Origin: a bacterium
GTDB taxonomy: Bacteria > Electryoneota > RPQS01
Length of the DNA stretch: 64,000 bases
Direction: 5' to 3'
NCBI GenBank assembly: GCA_016703065.1
Contig: JADJCU010000002.1
Location: 310,001 to 374,000 of the forward strand
The notes beneath the pieces are model-generated. The model was not told the origin of the DNA. It worked only from the letters and a program-made list of their open reading frames with translations, and ran no database searches. Numbering within the stretch: the stretch's first letter is position 1; each line of letters starts with the position of its first letter. A program made the position numbers and the translations under genes. Positions 44,500 through 54,360 of this stretch are shown one piece after another.

Positions 44500-46607
44500 A
44501 TGGGAGGAAGGGCAAGGCAATTAGTAGCGGTGCGGCTGGTGTTCGCACTCTGCGTCATCACAGCGCAATCTGTGTGCGCGATGGCGCCTGATGTAATCGA
44601 TATACAGACGTACGACGAGCGCGGCGAGTTTCAGAGTATCTCTCTCGCGCTCGACGACACACTCACACCGGGCGTCTATTTGACCGGCGTAGCGGTACAG
44701 GCGGTCTATCAGGCATACGCGGTTAAACTCGACTCCGCGAGCGTTTTTCAATGGGCGCGCACATGGGGTACCACGAATCACATGTTCTTTGGCATGTGGC
44801 GCAACGGCGTAGGCAGCATCGTTGGCTATACGACCGCGAACCCGACTCACGATTACAAAGTCGTTGAGTACAATCGCGACGGCACTCTGCATGATAGCTG
44901 GGACTTTGGCGGCAACACTACCGCCGACCGCGCTCTCGGTGCCTGCTACTACGACGAGAACTACTACCTGATTGCCGGTCTCGTCAACCCGGGTGGTACG
45001 ACGCCTACGGACGGTAGTCTGACGTACGTTTCATCAATCGGCGACGTGGAGTGGTCCCGTATCTACTCAAGTTCAGCGGGCATTCGCCGCGTGAACCGCA
45101 CCGTACCGGATACCGTCTGGCTATACGGAGTCGCCGATTCTGTGGAAGGCCGGGGTGTCGATTTCTGGATGCGCGCGTCGATTCTGCCGGTGTGCTGCAG
45201 GATTCATTCCGGTGGGGTGGACCGCGCACAGACGAACTCTTTGATGCTGAGCGCATCAGCCCCGAACTGTCGATTCTCGTCGGAACAACGCGTTCCGCAC
45301 AGGACAGCACGCAGACCGATATTTGGATTCTCGCTACGAACGATCAGGGCGACAGCCTGTGGTCCGGGACCTTTGGCGGTCCTGAGAATGATGCCGCGCT
45401 CTGTGTCTTGCCGGTCGCGGATCGTGACAGTGGCTTTGTGATCGGCGGCTATTGGTCGGAGGAACTGCTCGCGACGCGGAATGCACTGCTAATGAAGTTT
45501 GATCAAGACTTCGACAGCGTCTGGTCCATCGTTCAGCATGACACCGTCGTCGCCTCGGAAATTCGTGATGTCGCAATCACCTCTGAATACGAGTATCACG
45601 CCGCCGGGGTGAGCGCTGCGCCGATTCCGCACGGCTACTATTTGCGCACCGAAGTCGACCCGGCCGCGCCGATCCAGCATGCTCCCGAGCCCTTTGGCCT
45701 GCTGACTCCCGCAGATGATGCCTTCTTCACGGTAGATACGATGCGCTTCCGCTGGTAAACTCCGCTCGATGTCGATCCCGGAGATCAAGTTGCTTATGCG
45801 CTGATGTTCGATACGGACACGCTCTTTGACGATCCGCAGGTCATAGGGCCGTTGGCGCCCGTGACTTACCTGCTGACCCGTACCGATGACATCTTTGACC
45901 GCTATTGGCGCGTCGTCGCGCAGGATATCGGCAGCAATCTTACGGTTTGTACGGATGGCTTTCGCCACGTCCGCAAGATCCGCCCCGACTCAACGCAGGC
46001 TTTCAGTCTCCTGTCACCCGACAGCGGCAGCGCGTTGATCATACCGTCCGGGCTGTTTTCATGGGAGACTGCAATTGATCCCGACAGTCTTGACGAGCAG
46101 GTTCTGTATGGCGTCTACTTTCAAGTCGGTTATTCGATTTCTATAATCGACACGGTCAATTCAACATCGGTGATCGTCGACTTTGCCGCTCATCCGTTTA
46201 TCGAACAGAGCGACACCGTGCATTGGTGGGTCGTGGCGGACAGTGACTACCCTGCCATGCAGCGCCCGTCCCGTCAGGTCTGGACGTTCATAAATTGGAA
46301 CGTCCCCGCAGGCGAGACGCCTCGGCTGCCGCACACCTTTGCATTGCAACCGGCCTATCCGAATCCGTTTAACGCCAGTGTGACCCTGACTTACTCGTGG
46401 ACTGAATTCGCCGAAATCGAACTGAGCATCTACGATGTGACGGGCCGCCTCGTGACCACGCTCGCTCGCGGCGCGACGGCTCCCGGAGAGTACTCGCTGC
46501 TCTGGGATGGTACCGCTAACGGCACACAACTCTCCACCGGACTCTACCTTGCGAGACTGATTGCAGGAAACAATGTGGACACGCAGAAACTGCTCCTCTT
46601 GAAGTAA
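44500..46607 (+). pseudogene. T9SS cargo gene with one frameshift and one in-frame stop
   Basis: Starts ATG 44500 after a GAGGGAGAGGG purine tract, with signal peptide (VRLVFALCVITAQSVCA). Frame one runs to about 45170, where VDFWM shifts; adding one base gives VDFWM-ARVDSAGVLQDSFRWGG, and frame two continues. A TAA at 45756-45758 then interrupts FRW-(stop)-TPLDVDPGDQVAY in the same frame; CAA would restore FRWQTP. The rest runs to a type A sorting domain (QPAYPNPFNASVTLTY ... TQKLLLLK). The N-part has repeated blade-like strands (WARTWGTTNHMFFGMW, WSGTFGGPENDAALC), suggesting a beta-propeller. Either a decaying gene or two sequence errors; the intact terminal domain suggests recent origin. 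Confidence 0.75.
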
Positions 46608-46642
46608 CATCCGTTCGTTCACCGTAACTACAGGCTGGCGTC

Positions 46643-48616
46643 TTGGTCCCGAAAATCCTGATCACTCTCACCTTAACTGTGCTTCTGGCCGCGCAGGTCC
46701 GCGCGCAGAGTTTCGCGTCGAGTCTGCTGCTGGAAGGAGTAGGCGGAGTCGGTGACCTCGCTGCCGAGGACTTCGACGGCGACGGTGACGTGGACATCAT
46801 GCTGGCCTCATGGTCCCCCGGCGAAGTTAGCTACTATGATCGCGTGGACGCCGATTCGCTGCGCGGCTATCTGCTGTATGTCTCCGGTGGAGCGGGCAGA
46901 CAAATCACTGCCGGCGATTTCGACGGTGATGGCGACCTCGATGCGGCCTTTGCCCTCTGGACGGAGGAACGCTACGTCATTCTTCGTAACACGTCTTCGC
47001 CGCAGCCGCAAAACCGCTTCGCATATGAACTCTTCATGGAAGACGCGGGCGGGCCGTTCGCTGTGTTCGCTGCCGACGTGACGGGCGACGGTGCAACAGA
47101 CCTGATTACCAGCGAACTACGCAGCTCCACGAATCAGGTTCGCGTCTTCGAGCAGTTGAATGGAGAACTTGCGGACATCTGGTTAAACTCTTTGCCCTAC
47201 GACCCGCTTGGGCTTGATGTTGCCGATATCGACGGCGACGGCGCGCCGGAGATTTTGATTGCCGCGGGCGGCGAAGGTGGTTTCTACGTCATGCGCCGGA
47301 CCCAGTCAGGCGGATTCGCGCTGAATCAAGCTGTGCCGGATTACTATTTAACGGCGGTGCGCGCGGCGGATCTCGATGCCGACGGCAACATGGACGTCGT
47401 CGCTTGTGACTTCGGTGCCGATCGCATTCGCCGCTTTGAATACGATGGCAGCGCGTGGACGAGCACACTCTTGCCGACAGGCATTTCGAACCCGCGTGAC
47501 ATCGTGATCGCCGATTTCGACTCCGATGATCTCCTGGATATTGCCGCCACCTCTCAAGGCGTGCCCAACGGAGACGGCGGAGTATTCTGGTGGCGGCAAA
47601 CAACCAATGGCGCGTTTGTTAGTCAGCAGTTGACCGACGCCCCCGATTATTACGGTCTGTCCGCAGTGGACTACGATCGTGATGGTGACGTCGACTTGCT
47701 CGCCTGCAACCTCGCCGACGAAGAAGTCGTTTTCTTCCGCAATCTGATGGGTTCACCCACTCGCATTGTCGGCACGGTAACGTCGGCGCGCACCGGAGAG
47801 CCGCTCTCCAACGTGCGGGTTGTGGTCCAGGAGACCGGTTCCTACGCGCTGACGACTGCCGCCGGCCACTACGAGCTCGGCAGCGTTGCGGGCACCTTCA
47901 CTTTGGAATTCCAACACCCATGCTGGATTTCCGCCGTGGTCGAGAATGTCACGACTGAAACGGACGACACCACGTACGTAGATTTGGCGCTGACTCGCCC
48001 CGTCATGGAGCTGCCGGTCACATCCCTCAACATCTTTCTGCAGAACGAAGTTGCCACGGATTACTCCTACGATATTCACAACTCCGGCGACGGGGTGCTG
48101 CATGTTGTGCCTGTGGTTGAAGGACTTGCGCCCGGCACCGCTTGGCTAAGCATAACACCCGCTGTGCTGGACATCGCGCCGGGAACGACCGACCACCTCA
48201 CGATTACATTCTCGCCCGACACCTCGAATGATGCGGCGTATGACTACCTCGGCGAGCTTTTTCTGACGTCGAACTCCTGTCCGGATACGGCAGTTCGCAT
48301 CGCCGTCGTTGCGATTGTCCTGGACGCCCCCGAAACCGGCGATGTTCTCCCCCGGAGTACTGCGCTTCTTCCGGCATATCCCAATCCGTTTAACGCGCAG
48401 GTGACCTTGCCTGTCTCAGTCACGTCGCGGGAAGACTTCTCGCTCGCTATCTTCGACATCCTTGGCCGACGCGTCGCAGGCCTACATCGAGGCTCACTTG
48501 AGCCGGGCTACTTTGCCTTCCAGTGGCGCGCCGACAATGCGGCATCAGGCCGCTATCTAGCCGTGCTCGAATCCGCATCTGGCCGTTGGGAATGGCCGCT
48601 GACTTTGATTAAGTAA
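46643..48616 (+). CDS. T9SS-exported FG-GAP/VCBS repeat protein
   Basis: 657 residues from TTG 46643 (no good ribosome-binding site seen). Signal peptide ends QVRAQ. At least six FG-GAP/VCBS-type repeats with DxDGDGxxD loops (AEDFDGDGDVDIM, AGDFDGDGDLDAAF, VADIDGDGAPEIL, AADLDADGNMDVV) form a seven-bladed propeller up to about residue 370. Then come a carboxypeptidase-regulatory-like domain (VGTVTSARTGEPLSNVRVVV), an ASH-like beta domain and the sorting domain (PAYPNPFNAQVTLPV ... WPLTLIK). A surface protein, probably adhesive, with calcium in the blades. It follows the previous cargo gene by 35 bases. Confidence 0.85.
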   Translation: MVPKILITLTLTVLLAAQVRAQSFASSLLLEGVGGVGDLAAEDFDGDGDVDIMLASWSPGEVSYYDRVDADSLRGYLLYVSGGAGRQITAGDFDGDGDLDAAFALWTEERYVILRNTSSPQPQNRFAYELFMEDAGGPFAVFAADVTGDGATDLITSELRSSTNQVRVFEQLNGELADIWLNSLPYDPLGLDVADIDGDGAPEILIAAGGEGGFYVMRRTQSGGFALNQAVPDYYLTAVRAADLDADGNMDVVACDFGADRIRRFEYDGSAWTSTLLPTGISNPRDIVIADFDSDDLLDIAATSQGVPNGDGGVFWWRQTTNGAFVSQQLTDAPDYYGLSAVDYDRDGDVDLLACNLADEEVVFFRNLMGSPTRIVGTVTSARTGEPLSNVRVVVQETGSYALTTAAGHYELGSVAGTFTLEFQHPCWISAVVENVTTETDDTTYVDLALTRPVMELPVTSLNIFLQNEVATDYSYDIHNSGDGVLHVVPVVEGLAPGTAWLSITPAVLDIAPGTTDHLTITFSPDTSNDAAYDYLGELFLTSNSCPDTAVRIAVVAIVLDAPETGDVLPRSTALLPAYPNPFNAQVTLPVSVTSREDFSLAIFDILGRRVAGLHRGSLEPGYFAFQWRADNAASGRYLAVLESASGRWEWPLTLIK

Positions 48617-48643
48617 CACTCTTCCTGTGAGGTATAGATAACT

Positions 48644-49526
48644 ATGAGTGCAACGGGGACTTTTGCCGCAAAAGTTGGATTAGCCGAAATGCTCAAGGGC
48701 GGCGTGATCATGGACGTCACGAACGCCGATCAGGCCCGCATCGCAGAAAAGGCCGGCGCGTGCGCTGTAATGGCGCTTGAGCGCGTACCTTCCGATATCC
48801 GCCGCGACGGAGGTGTTGCCCGCATGTCCGATGTTGCGGTCATTCGCGAGATTCAGGATACCGTTTCCATTCCCGTCATGGCCAAGTGCCGCATCGGACA
48901 CTTTGCCGAAGCGCAAATTCGAAGCTCTCGAAATCGACTTCATTGACGAAAGCGAAGTCTTGACGCCTGCCGACGAGCAGTTCCACGTCGACAAACACAA
49001 GTTCAAAGCGCCTTTCGTCTGCGGTTGCCGTAACCTCGGCGAGGCCTTGCGCCGGATTGCCGAAGGAGCGGCCATGATTCGCACTAAAGGTGAAGCGGGC
49101 ACCGGCAATATCGTTGAAGCCGTGCGCCACATGCGCTCGGTGATGGGCGACATGCGCAAGGTCAAGCTCATGGGTGATGAAGAACTGGTCAATTTCGGCA
49201 AGGAAATCGGCGCACCGTTTGAGCTGTTGAAGCAAGTGCGCGAGCTCGGCAAACTACCCGTTCCGAATTTCGCGGCGGGCGGCATCGCAACTCCTGCGGA
49301 TGCCTCGCTCATGATGCAGCTCGGTGCCGAAGCTGTGTTTGTCGGTTCCGGTATCTTCAAGAGCTCTGATCCTTCTGCCCGCGCTGAAGCGATTGTTTTG
49401 GCGACGACGCACTATCGAGATCCCGAAGTGCTTGTCCGCGTTTCCGCTGGTTTGCGCGGCGCGATGGCCGGACTCGACGTTCGTTCAATGGACGAAAGCG
49501 AGCTGCTGTCGACTCGCGGATGGTAA
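48644..49526 (+). CDS. pdxS: PdxS, pyridoxal 5'-phosphate synthase subunit, frameshifted
   Basis: Highly conserved protein split near 48911-48921: frame one ends ...MAKCRIGHFAEAQI and frame two resumes FEALEIDFIDESEVLTPADEQFHVDKHKF. The total of 883 bases is one more than a multiple of three, about 294 residues, exactly the family size. Active-site lysines are visible: the MAKCRIGH Lys, and the IRTKGEAGTG segment, and the phosphate loop NFAAGGIATPADA. Makes PLP from ribose 5-phosphate, glyceraldehyde 3-phosphate and ammonia supplied by PdxT, whose gene follows. A one-base error is the simplest explanation, since PdxT alone would be useless. Confidence 0.9.
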
Positions 49527-49537
49527 ATGGTCTTGTC

Positions 49538-50128
49538 ATGGCGCGCATCGGCGTGTTGGCGCTGCAGGGCGATTTCCCTATGCACGAACAGCGCTTGCTC
49601 GCGCTCGGTTGTCAGGTCACGCAAGTTCGCACCCCGCAGGACCTCACGGGACTCGAAGGTCTGATCTGGCCCGGCGGCGAAAGCACGACCATGACGCGGG
49701 TCATGACCGACGAGCTGCGAGGGGCCCTCCGCGAATTCTGTTCGACGCATCCGGTGTGGGGCACCTGCGCAGGTATGATCATGCTCTCGCACACCGATCC
49801 CGATCCGCGCGTGCGAACACTGGAACTTGCGGACGTGCACGTAAACCGCAATGGCTGGGGCAGACAGGTGCATTCCTTTGAAGCCGACTTGCGCGTCGTC
49901 CCTGAGCTCGCCGAACTGCGTGCGCCAGTGGGCATGTTTATACGCGCCCCCCGCATCACTCGGCTTGGACCCGCCGTTCGAGTTCTCGCATGGTATCGCG
50001 ATGAACCCGTGGCCGTCGAGCACGGCCGGATTTTGCTCACGACCTTTCATCCCGAACTCACCGGCGATGATCGCTTCCATCGTCTCTTTCTTTCCTGGAT
50101 TTTGTCACATCAACGCGTTGCATCCTAA
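49538..50128 (+). CDS. pdxT: PdxT, glutaminase subunit of PLP synthase
   Basis: 196 residues from ATG 49538 (MARIGVLALQGDF is the conserved start; an in-frame ATG at 49520 lies inside pdxS). Catalytic triad C77 (GTCAGM), H171 and E173 (FHPELTGD). Also the PGGESTT loop. Releases ammonia from glutamine and channels it to PdxS. Gap to pdxS is 11 bases. Confidence 0.95.
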   Translation: MARIGVLALQGDFPMHEQRLLALGCQVTQVRTPQDLTGLEGLIWPGGESTTMTRVMTDELRGALREFCSTHPVWGTCAGMIMLSHTDPDPRVRTLELADVHVNRNGWGRQVHSFEADLRVVPELAELRAPVGMFIRAPRITRLGPAVRVLAWYRDEPVAVEHGRILLTTFHPELTGDDRFHRLFLSWILSHQRVAS

Positions 50129-50144
50129 GCACGGGAGACCGCAC

Positions 50145-51170
50145 TTGAATTCGTCGCTTTTCCTGCGTGCCGCTTTGGCCGCATTCCTGATCGTTGCGCT
50201 GTGTTTTTGGTCCGGCTGTGACGACCGTAACGACGCCGACCTGCCGTCGGTCGTCTATTCGCTGAAACACACGATTGTCACGCCGGGCTCCGCGCTTGAT
50301 TGCGATGCCGGCGCGAATTTGGTCGCCATTGCCGCGTCATCAGCCGGCACGTACGTTTACGACATCTCCAATCCGGCTTCCCCCGTCGAGGAGTTCCACT
50401 ACGAGCAACTCGTGCCATTCTATTCGACCCTCGTCGCGCTCGACACGGTAAATCACCTCGTGGCCAGTGCGTCAAGCCCTTCGGCGCCCGGTGATCGCTA
50501 TCCGATTCACTACTACGTTGGCACGGATCGCCGCTTGACGTTCGCGACCTTTAGTGGTCCGTTCGACGAAATGGCCTTCACCAGCCGCCTCGACACGTTC
50601 ACGCTCTGGGGAACCGATGGCGATGACGGCCTCGTTGCCGGTAACTACTGTCACGACGGCGATTCGACGTGGACGCGTGACTGCCCGACCTTCTGGCAGG
50701 GCTGGGACGTGGATCAAGTGCGGATGCGCGGCTTCGATATCAAGAACCAATACATCGCCATTGCGCTCGCCGATTACCGCATCCACATCCGTGACACCGA
50801 ACTGAATTCGAACGTTTCGATCTTCTTGACTCCCGGCGATCCGCAGGACTGCGAGTGGTATGGCGACTACCTGATGGTTGCCGACAATCTCTACTTCACG
50901 ATCTTCAACGCCGCAAATATTGACTCGCCTGTGGTCGTTACGACCATGACGATTCCCGGCGCCGACCGCTTGATTCGCGTCAAAATGGACGAGCATCGCG
51001 CGCTCCTGCTGGATGACGCCGACGGTATCTACGTTGTTGACGTGAGCGATGTGACTAATCCGCGCCTGCTGCAAAGCATTCCGTTGCCCGAGCCTACGGG
51101 TATTGCGGCGGCCAATGGCCGCTTGATCGCTACCGACCAGCAACTGGGCACGCTAATCTACGAACGCTGA
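50145..51170 (+). CDS. Lipoprotein with LVIVD-like beta-propeller repeats
   Basis: 341 residues from TTG 50145 (GGGAG at 50133-50137); the frame upstream overlaps pdxT and is not used. Lipobox CFWSGCDD places the lipidated Cys near residue 25. Repeats such as GTYVYDISNPASPVEEF and GIYVVDVSDVTNPRLLQSIPLPEPTGIAAANGRL are LVIVD-type propeller blades, about 42 residues each. Function unknown. It may be cotranscribed with pdxST, but has no evident link to PLP. Confidence 0.75.
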   Translation: MNSSLFLRAALAAFLIVALCFWSGCDDRNDADLPSVVYSLKHTIVTPGSALDCDAGANLVAIAASSAGTYVYDISNPASPVEEFHYEQLVPFYSTLVALDTVNHLVASASSPSAPGDRYPIHYYVGTDRRLTFATFSGPFDEMAFTSRLDTFTLWGTDGDDGLVAGNYCHDGDSTWTRDCPTFWQGWDVDQVRMRGFDIKNQYIAIALADYRIHIRDTELNSNVSIFLTPGDPQDCEWYGDYLMVADNLYFTIFNAANIDSPVVVTTMTIPGADRLIRVKMDEHRALLLDDADGIYVVDVSDVTNPRLLQSIPLPEPTGIAAANGRLIATDQQLGTLIYER

Positions 51171-51189
51171 CGCAAGATCGCGCGAGACA

Positions 51190-51219
51190 AAAAGCCCCGG
51201 CAAATTGCCGGGGCTTTTC
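51190..51219. terminator. Bidirectional intrinsic terminator
   Basis: Stem AAGCCCCGGC/GCCGGGGCTT around AAATT (51192-51216), with A tract before and TTTTCTT after. It serves the convergent lipoprotein and engB genes. Confidence 0.85.
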
Positions 51220-51244
51220 TTGCATAGCCACAAACCTGTCGAAG

Positions 51245-51853
51245 TCAAACCGGCCTCTTCAGCCCCCGCAAAATCTCCTCCCACAAGTCACCGCGTCCAT
51301 CGTGCGACGTGCTCGAATACGCCAATACGCTTTCTGCGCCAAGCGACAGCGCAGGGCCGCGCACACCTTGCATCGCCTGATCCCGTTCCTGGCGATTCAG
51401 TTTGTCCACTTTTGTCGCCGCAACAAGAAAGCCTCGGCGATAAATATTGAGCGCCTGAATCATCTGCATATCAAGCTCAGTCAAGCCGCGCCGCGCATCC
51501 GCAATCAGCACAACCAACCTCAGATGCTTTGAGTCCGCGAGATAGTCTTCCAGAAATCCCGCCCACTCTTCCTGCAGCGTCTTCGCGACCTTGGCATACC
51601 CATACCCCGGCAAGTCCACAAAGTAGCAGAGCTTCTCGCCGATTCTAAAATAGTTCAGAAGCCGCGTTTTTCCCGGAGTAGCCGAGGCCAGTGCGAGCCC
51701 CTTGCGGCTCAGCAGCGAATTGATCAGCGACGACTTGCCAACGTTGCTCCTGCCGACGAACGCAATCTCCGGCAATGCGGGCTTGGGTGCCTGCGCGAGC
51801 TCCGTACACGACTTCACAAACTCCGCAGCAGGCGGTGAGAATGTTCGCGCCAC
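51245..51853 (-). CDS. engB: EngB/YsxC ribosome-biogenesis GTPase
   Basis: 202 residues if started at GTG 51853, two bases after the lon stop, which matches the usual length; longer starts would overlap lon. G1 loop GRSNVGKSSLIN, G3 DLPGYGYAKV, G4 TKVDK, and the family's PGKTRLLNYF switch. Helps assemble the large ribosomal subunit; usually essential. lon-engB adjacency is common in bacteria. Confidence 0.93.
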   Translation of the reverse strand: MARTFSPPAAEFVKSCTELAQAPKPALPEIAFVGRSNVGKSSLINSLLSRKGLALASATPGKTRLLNYFRIGEKLCYFVDLPGYGYAKVAKTLQEEWAGFLEDYLADSKHLRLVVLIADARRGLTELDMQMIQALNIYRRGFLVAATKVDKLNRQERDQAMQGVRGPALSLGAESVLAYSSTSHDGRGDLWEEILRGLKRPV

Positions 51854-51855
51854 GA

Positions 51856-54254
51856 TTAGTGCGACGCGCCGTCTTGCGGCGGCGTTGCGACAGTTCGATT
51901 TGAACCCTTTTTCACCGGAAACAGTGTCCGCCAAACGTCCGCGATATTCTCAACAAACACCGCTTCCATTCCCTGTCGCAGCGGCTTATCGAGTTCGAGC
52001 CAATCCGGTTCATTCTCAGCCGGCACGAGCAGCTTGCGAATGCCCGCGCGTTTGGCGGCCATCGTCTTCTCTGCCAGACCTCCAATCGGCAGCACATGTC
52101 CGCGCAACGTGATCTCGCCCGTCATCGCAATATCCGCGGGTACCGGCGCAGATGTCAGTGCGGACAGCAAGGCTGTTGCCAGCGTGATTCCGGCCGACGG
52201 ACCGTCCTTAGGTGTGGCCGCTTCAGGGATATGAAAGTGGATATCAAACTTCGAAACGAAATCCGCGCCCACTCCCCATTCTCCGCCGTATGCGCGAATA
52301 TAGGATACCGCTGCGTGTGCCGACTCTTTCATCACATCACCCAGCCGCCCGGTGAGCTGAATCGCGCCTTTGCCTTTCATGACGCTCGCCTGAATGTTCA
52401 GAATCTCGCCGCCTTGCGATGTCCACCCCCGGCCCACGGCGGTTCCGATGCGATCACCCTTTTCAACCTGATTGTCCTTGTATGGCGCCGCGCCCAATAG
52501 TCCATGCAGCTTGCTCGGCGTCACGTGCATCGTCTTGGACGTATCGCCGCCGTTCTCCTTCGCTACTTTCCGGCACACTCGCGCCATCAAACGCTCGAGT
52601 TCACGAACGCCGGATTCCCGCGTGTAAGAGGAAATCATCTTGTCCAGCGCAGTGGGCGCTACGGAAAGTTCGGAGTCGCGCAAACCGTGTTCGCGCATCT
52701 GTTTCGGAAGCAAAAACTCCCGCGCAATATGCTGCTTCTCGTGATGCAGGTATCCGTGCAAGTCGATAATCTCCATTCTGTCCTGGAGCGGCAGCGGAAT
52801 ATCGTGCTTGATATTCGCGGTCGTAATGAACAGGATTTGCGACAGATCGAAATCAACCTCAAGATAGTGATCCGAGAAGGTCGAATTCTGCTCGGGATCA
52901 AGTACCTCAAGCAGGGCGGAGGAGGGGTCGCCGCGGAAGTCGGCCGACATCTTGTCAATCTCATCAAGCAGGAACACCGGGTTCATCGAACCTGCGCGCC
53001 GCATGCCTTGAATTATCCGGCCCGGCATTGAGCCGATGTACGTGCGCCGATGACCTCGAATCTCCGCTTCGTCGCGCACGCCGCCCAATGAAATCCGCAC
53101 AAAATTGCGTCCCATCGCGCGCGCAATCGAGCGCCCGAGCGATGTCTTGCCAACGCCCGGAGGACCAACCAGACACAAAATCGGGCCGCGAATCCTGTCC
53201 ACGCGCGCCAACACCGCAAGGTGTTCAAGGATGCGATCCTTCGGCTTCTTGAGGCCAAAGTGATCCTGATCCAATATCCGTTCAGCTTCCGTCAGGTCCA
53301 GCCGATCCGGCGTCGTGACGCCCCACGGCATCGCCAGCATCCAGTCGAGATAGTTCTTGAGCACCGTCGCTTCCGGCGACATCATCGGCATGCCTTTGAG
53401 CTTCTCAAGCTCCTCTTCCGCGCGCTGCCGAACGTCCTTGGGCATGCGCAGTTTGCGCAGCTTCTTCCGGTAGGCGATGACGTCTGAAAAGTCCTCTTCG
53501 CCCTCGTCGCCAAGCTCCTTCTTGATGATGCGCATCTGCTCTTGCAGGAAGAAGTTCCGCTGTGTGCGGGAGATCTTCTCACGCACCTGCCCTTCAATGT
53601 TGCGCTCGATCTTGAGAATCTCAATCTCTTCGTCGAGCACCTTGTTAATGAACTTGAACTGTTCCGGAACGTTGATCTGCTCGAGAACTTCCTGCTTACG
53701 TGCTGCGATCATCGGCAAATGAGCGATAATGAAATCCGCCACCGGACTCGGATCGGTCAGATTGCTCAACGTGAGTAGAATCTCATCCGGCAACTGGCGG
53801 TTCAGACTGACGTACTCCTTGAAGCCGCGCAGTGCGACCTTCATATGCGCGCGCGCTTCCGGCGCCGTCTTCGTCAATCAATCGCAGCAGGTTCCGTCGT
53901 CGCATAGAAACAATCTGGATCAAACTGCCAACCTGTGATCGTTGCGCGCCGCACGCCTTCCACCAGCACCTTGACCAGACCGTTGGGCAGTTTGAGCGTC
54001 TGTAGGACATTCGCAATGACCCCGACATCAAACAAGTCTTTCGGTGCGATATCTTCAGTCCCCGGATCGCGTTGGGTCACAAGCAGAATCCGCCGTTCCT
54101 GGAGCATGGCCTTCTCTATGGCTACCAGCGTCGCTGCGCGGCCGATCAACAGAGGGAAGATCATGGAGGGAAAGACGACCACGTCTCGCAGAGGCAGGAC
54201 GGGCAGCAGTTCGGGGTCGCGGGTCTCGAAGACTTCGGTGTTCTCTAAGGACAT
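51856..54254 (-). CDS. lon: Lon ATP-dependent protease, frameshifted in the N-domain
   Basis: The N-domain (PVLPLRDVVVFPSMIFPLLIGR) starts at ATG 54254 and ends at a TGA at 53874-53876 after FYATTEPAAID; the following frame (TKTAPEARAHMKVALRGFKEYVSL) runs to 51856. Adding one T in GATTGACG gives a continuous protein of about 799 residues, the normal size. AAA+ motor: Walker A GPPGVGKTS, Walker B PVFLLDEIDKM. Protease: catalytic Ser in PKDGPSAGI and Lys in GGLAEKTMAAKRAG. The junction also creates a TTG start overlapping the stop, so reinitiation is conceivable but would give two odd halves. It degrades damaged proteins in the cytoplasm. Confidence 0.92.
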
Positions 54255-54277
54255 GTAAATTCAGGGAAGATTGGAAT

Positions 54278-54316
54278 GAAAAAGAGAAACCGGCTGCCCT
54301 TTCTCAGGACAACCGG
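54278..54316 (-). terminator. Intrinsic terminator of the rpoN transcript
   Basis: Minus strand: 10-bp stem including two G-T pairs (54316-54307 with 54299-54290), then TTTCTCTTTTTC. Separates rpoN from lon. Confidence 0.7.
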
Positions 54317-54360
54317 CGCGCAATATACGGAATTATGACCAGAAATGCTATTTCTAATCG

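Noticed and set aside
45756..45758. Stop-codon readthrough or recoding at TAA
   Set aside because: No selenocysteine-like element or other recoding signal nearby, and the same gene has a frameshift; mutation or error is simpler.
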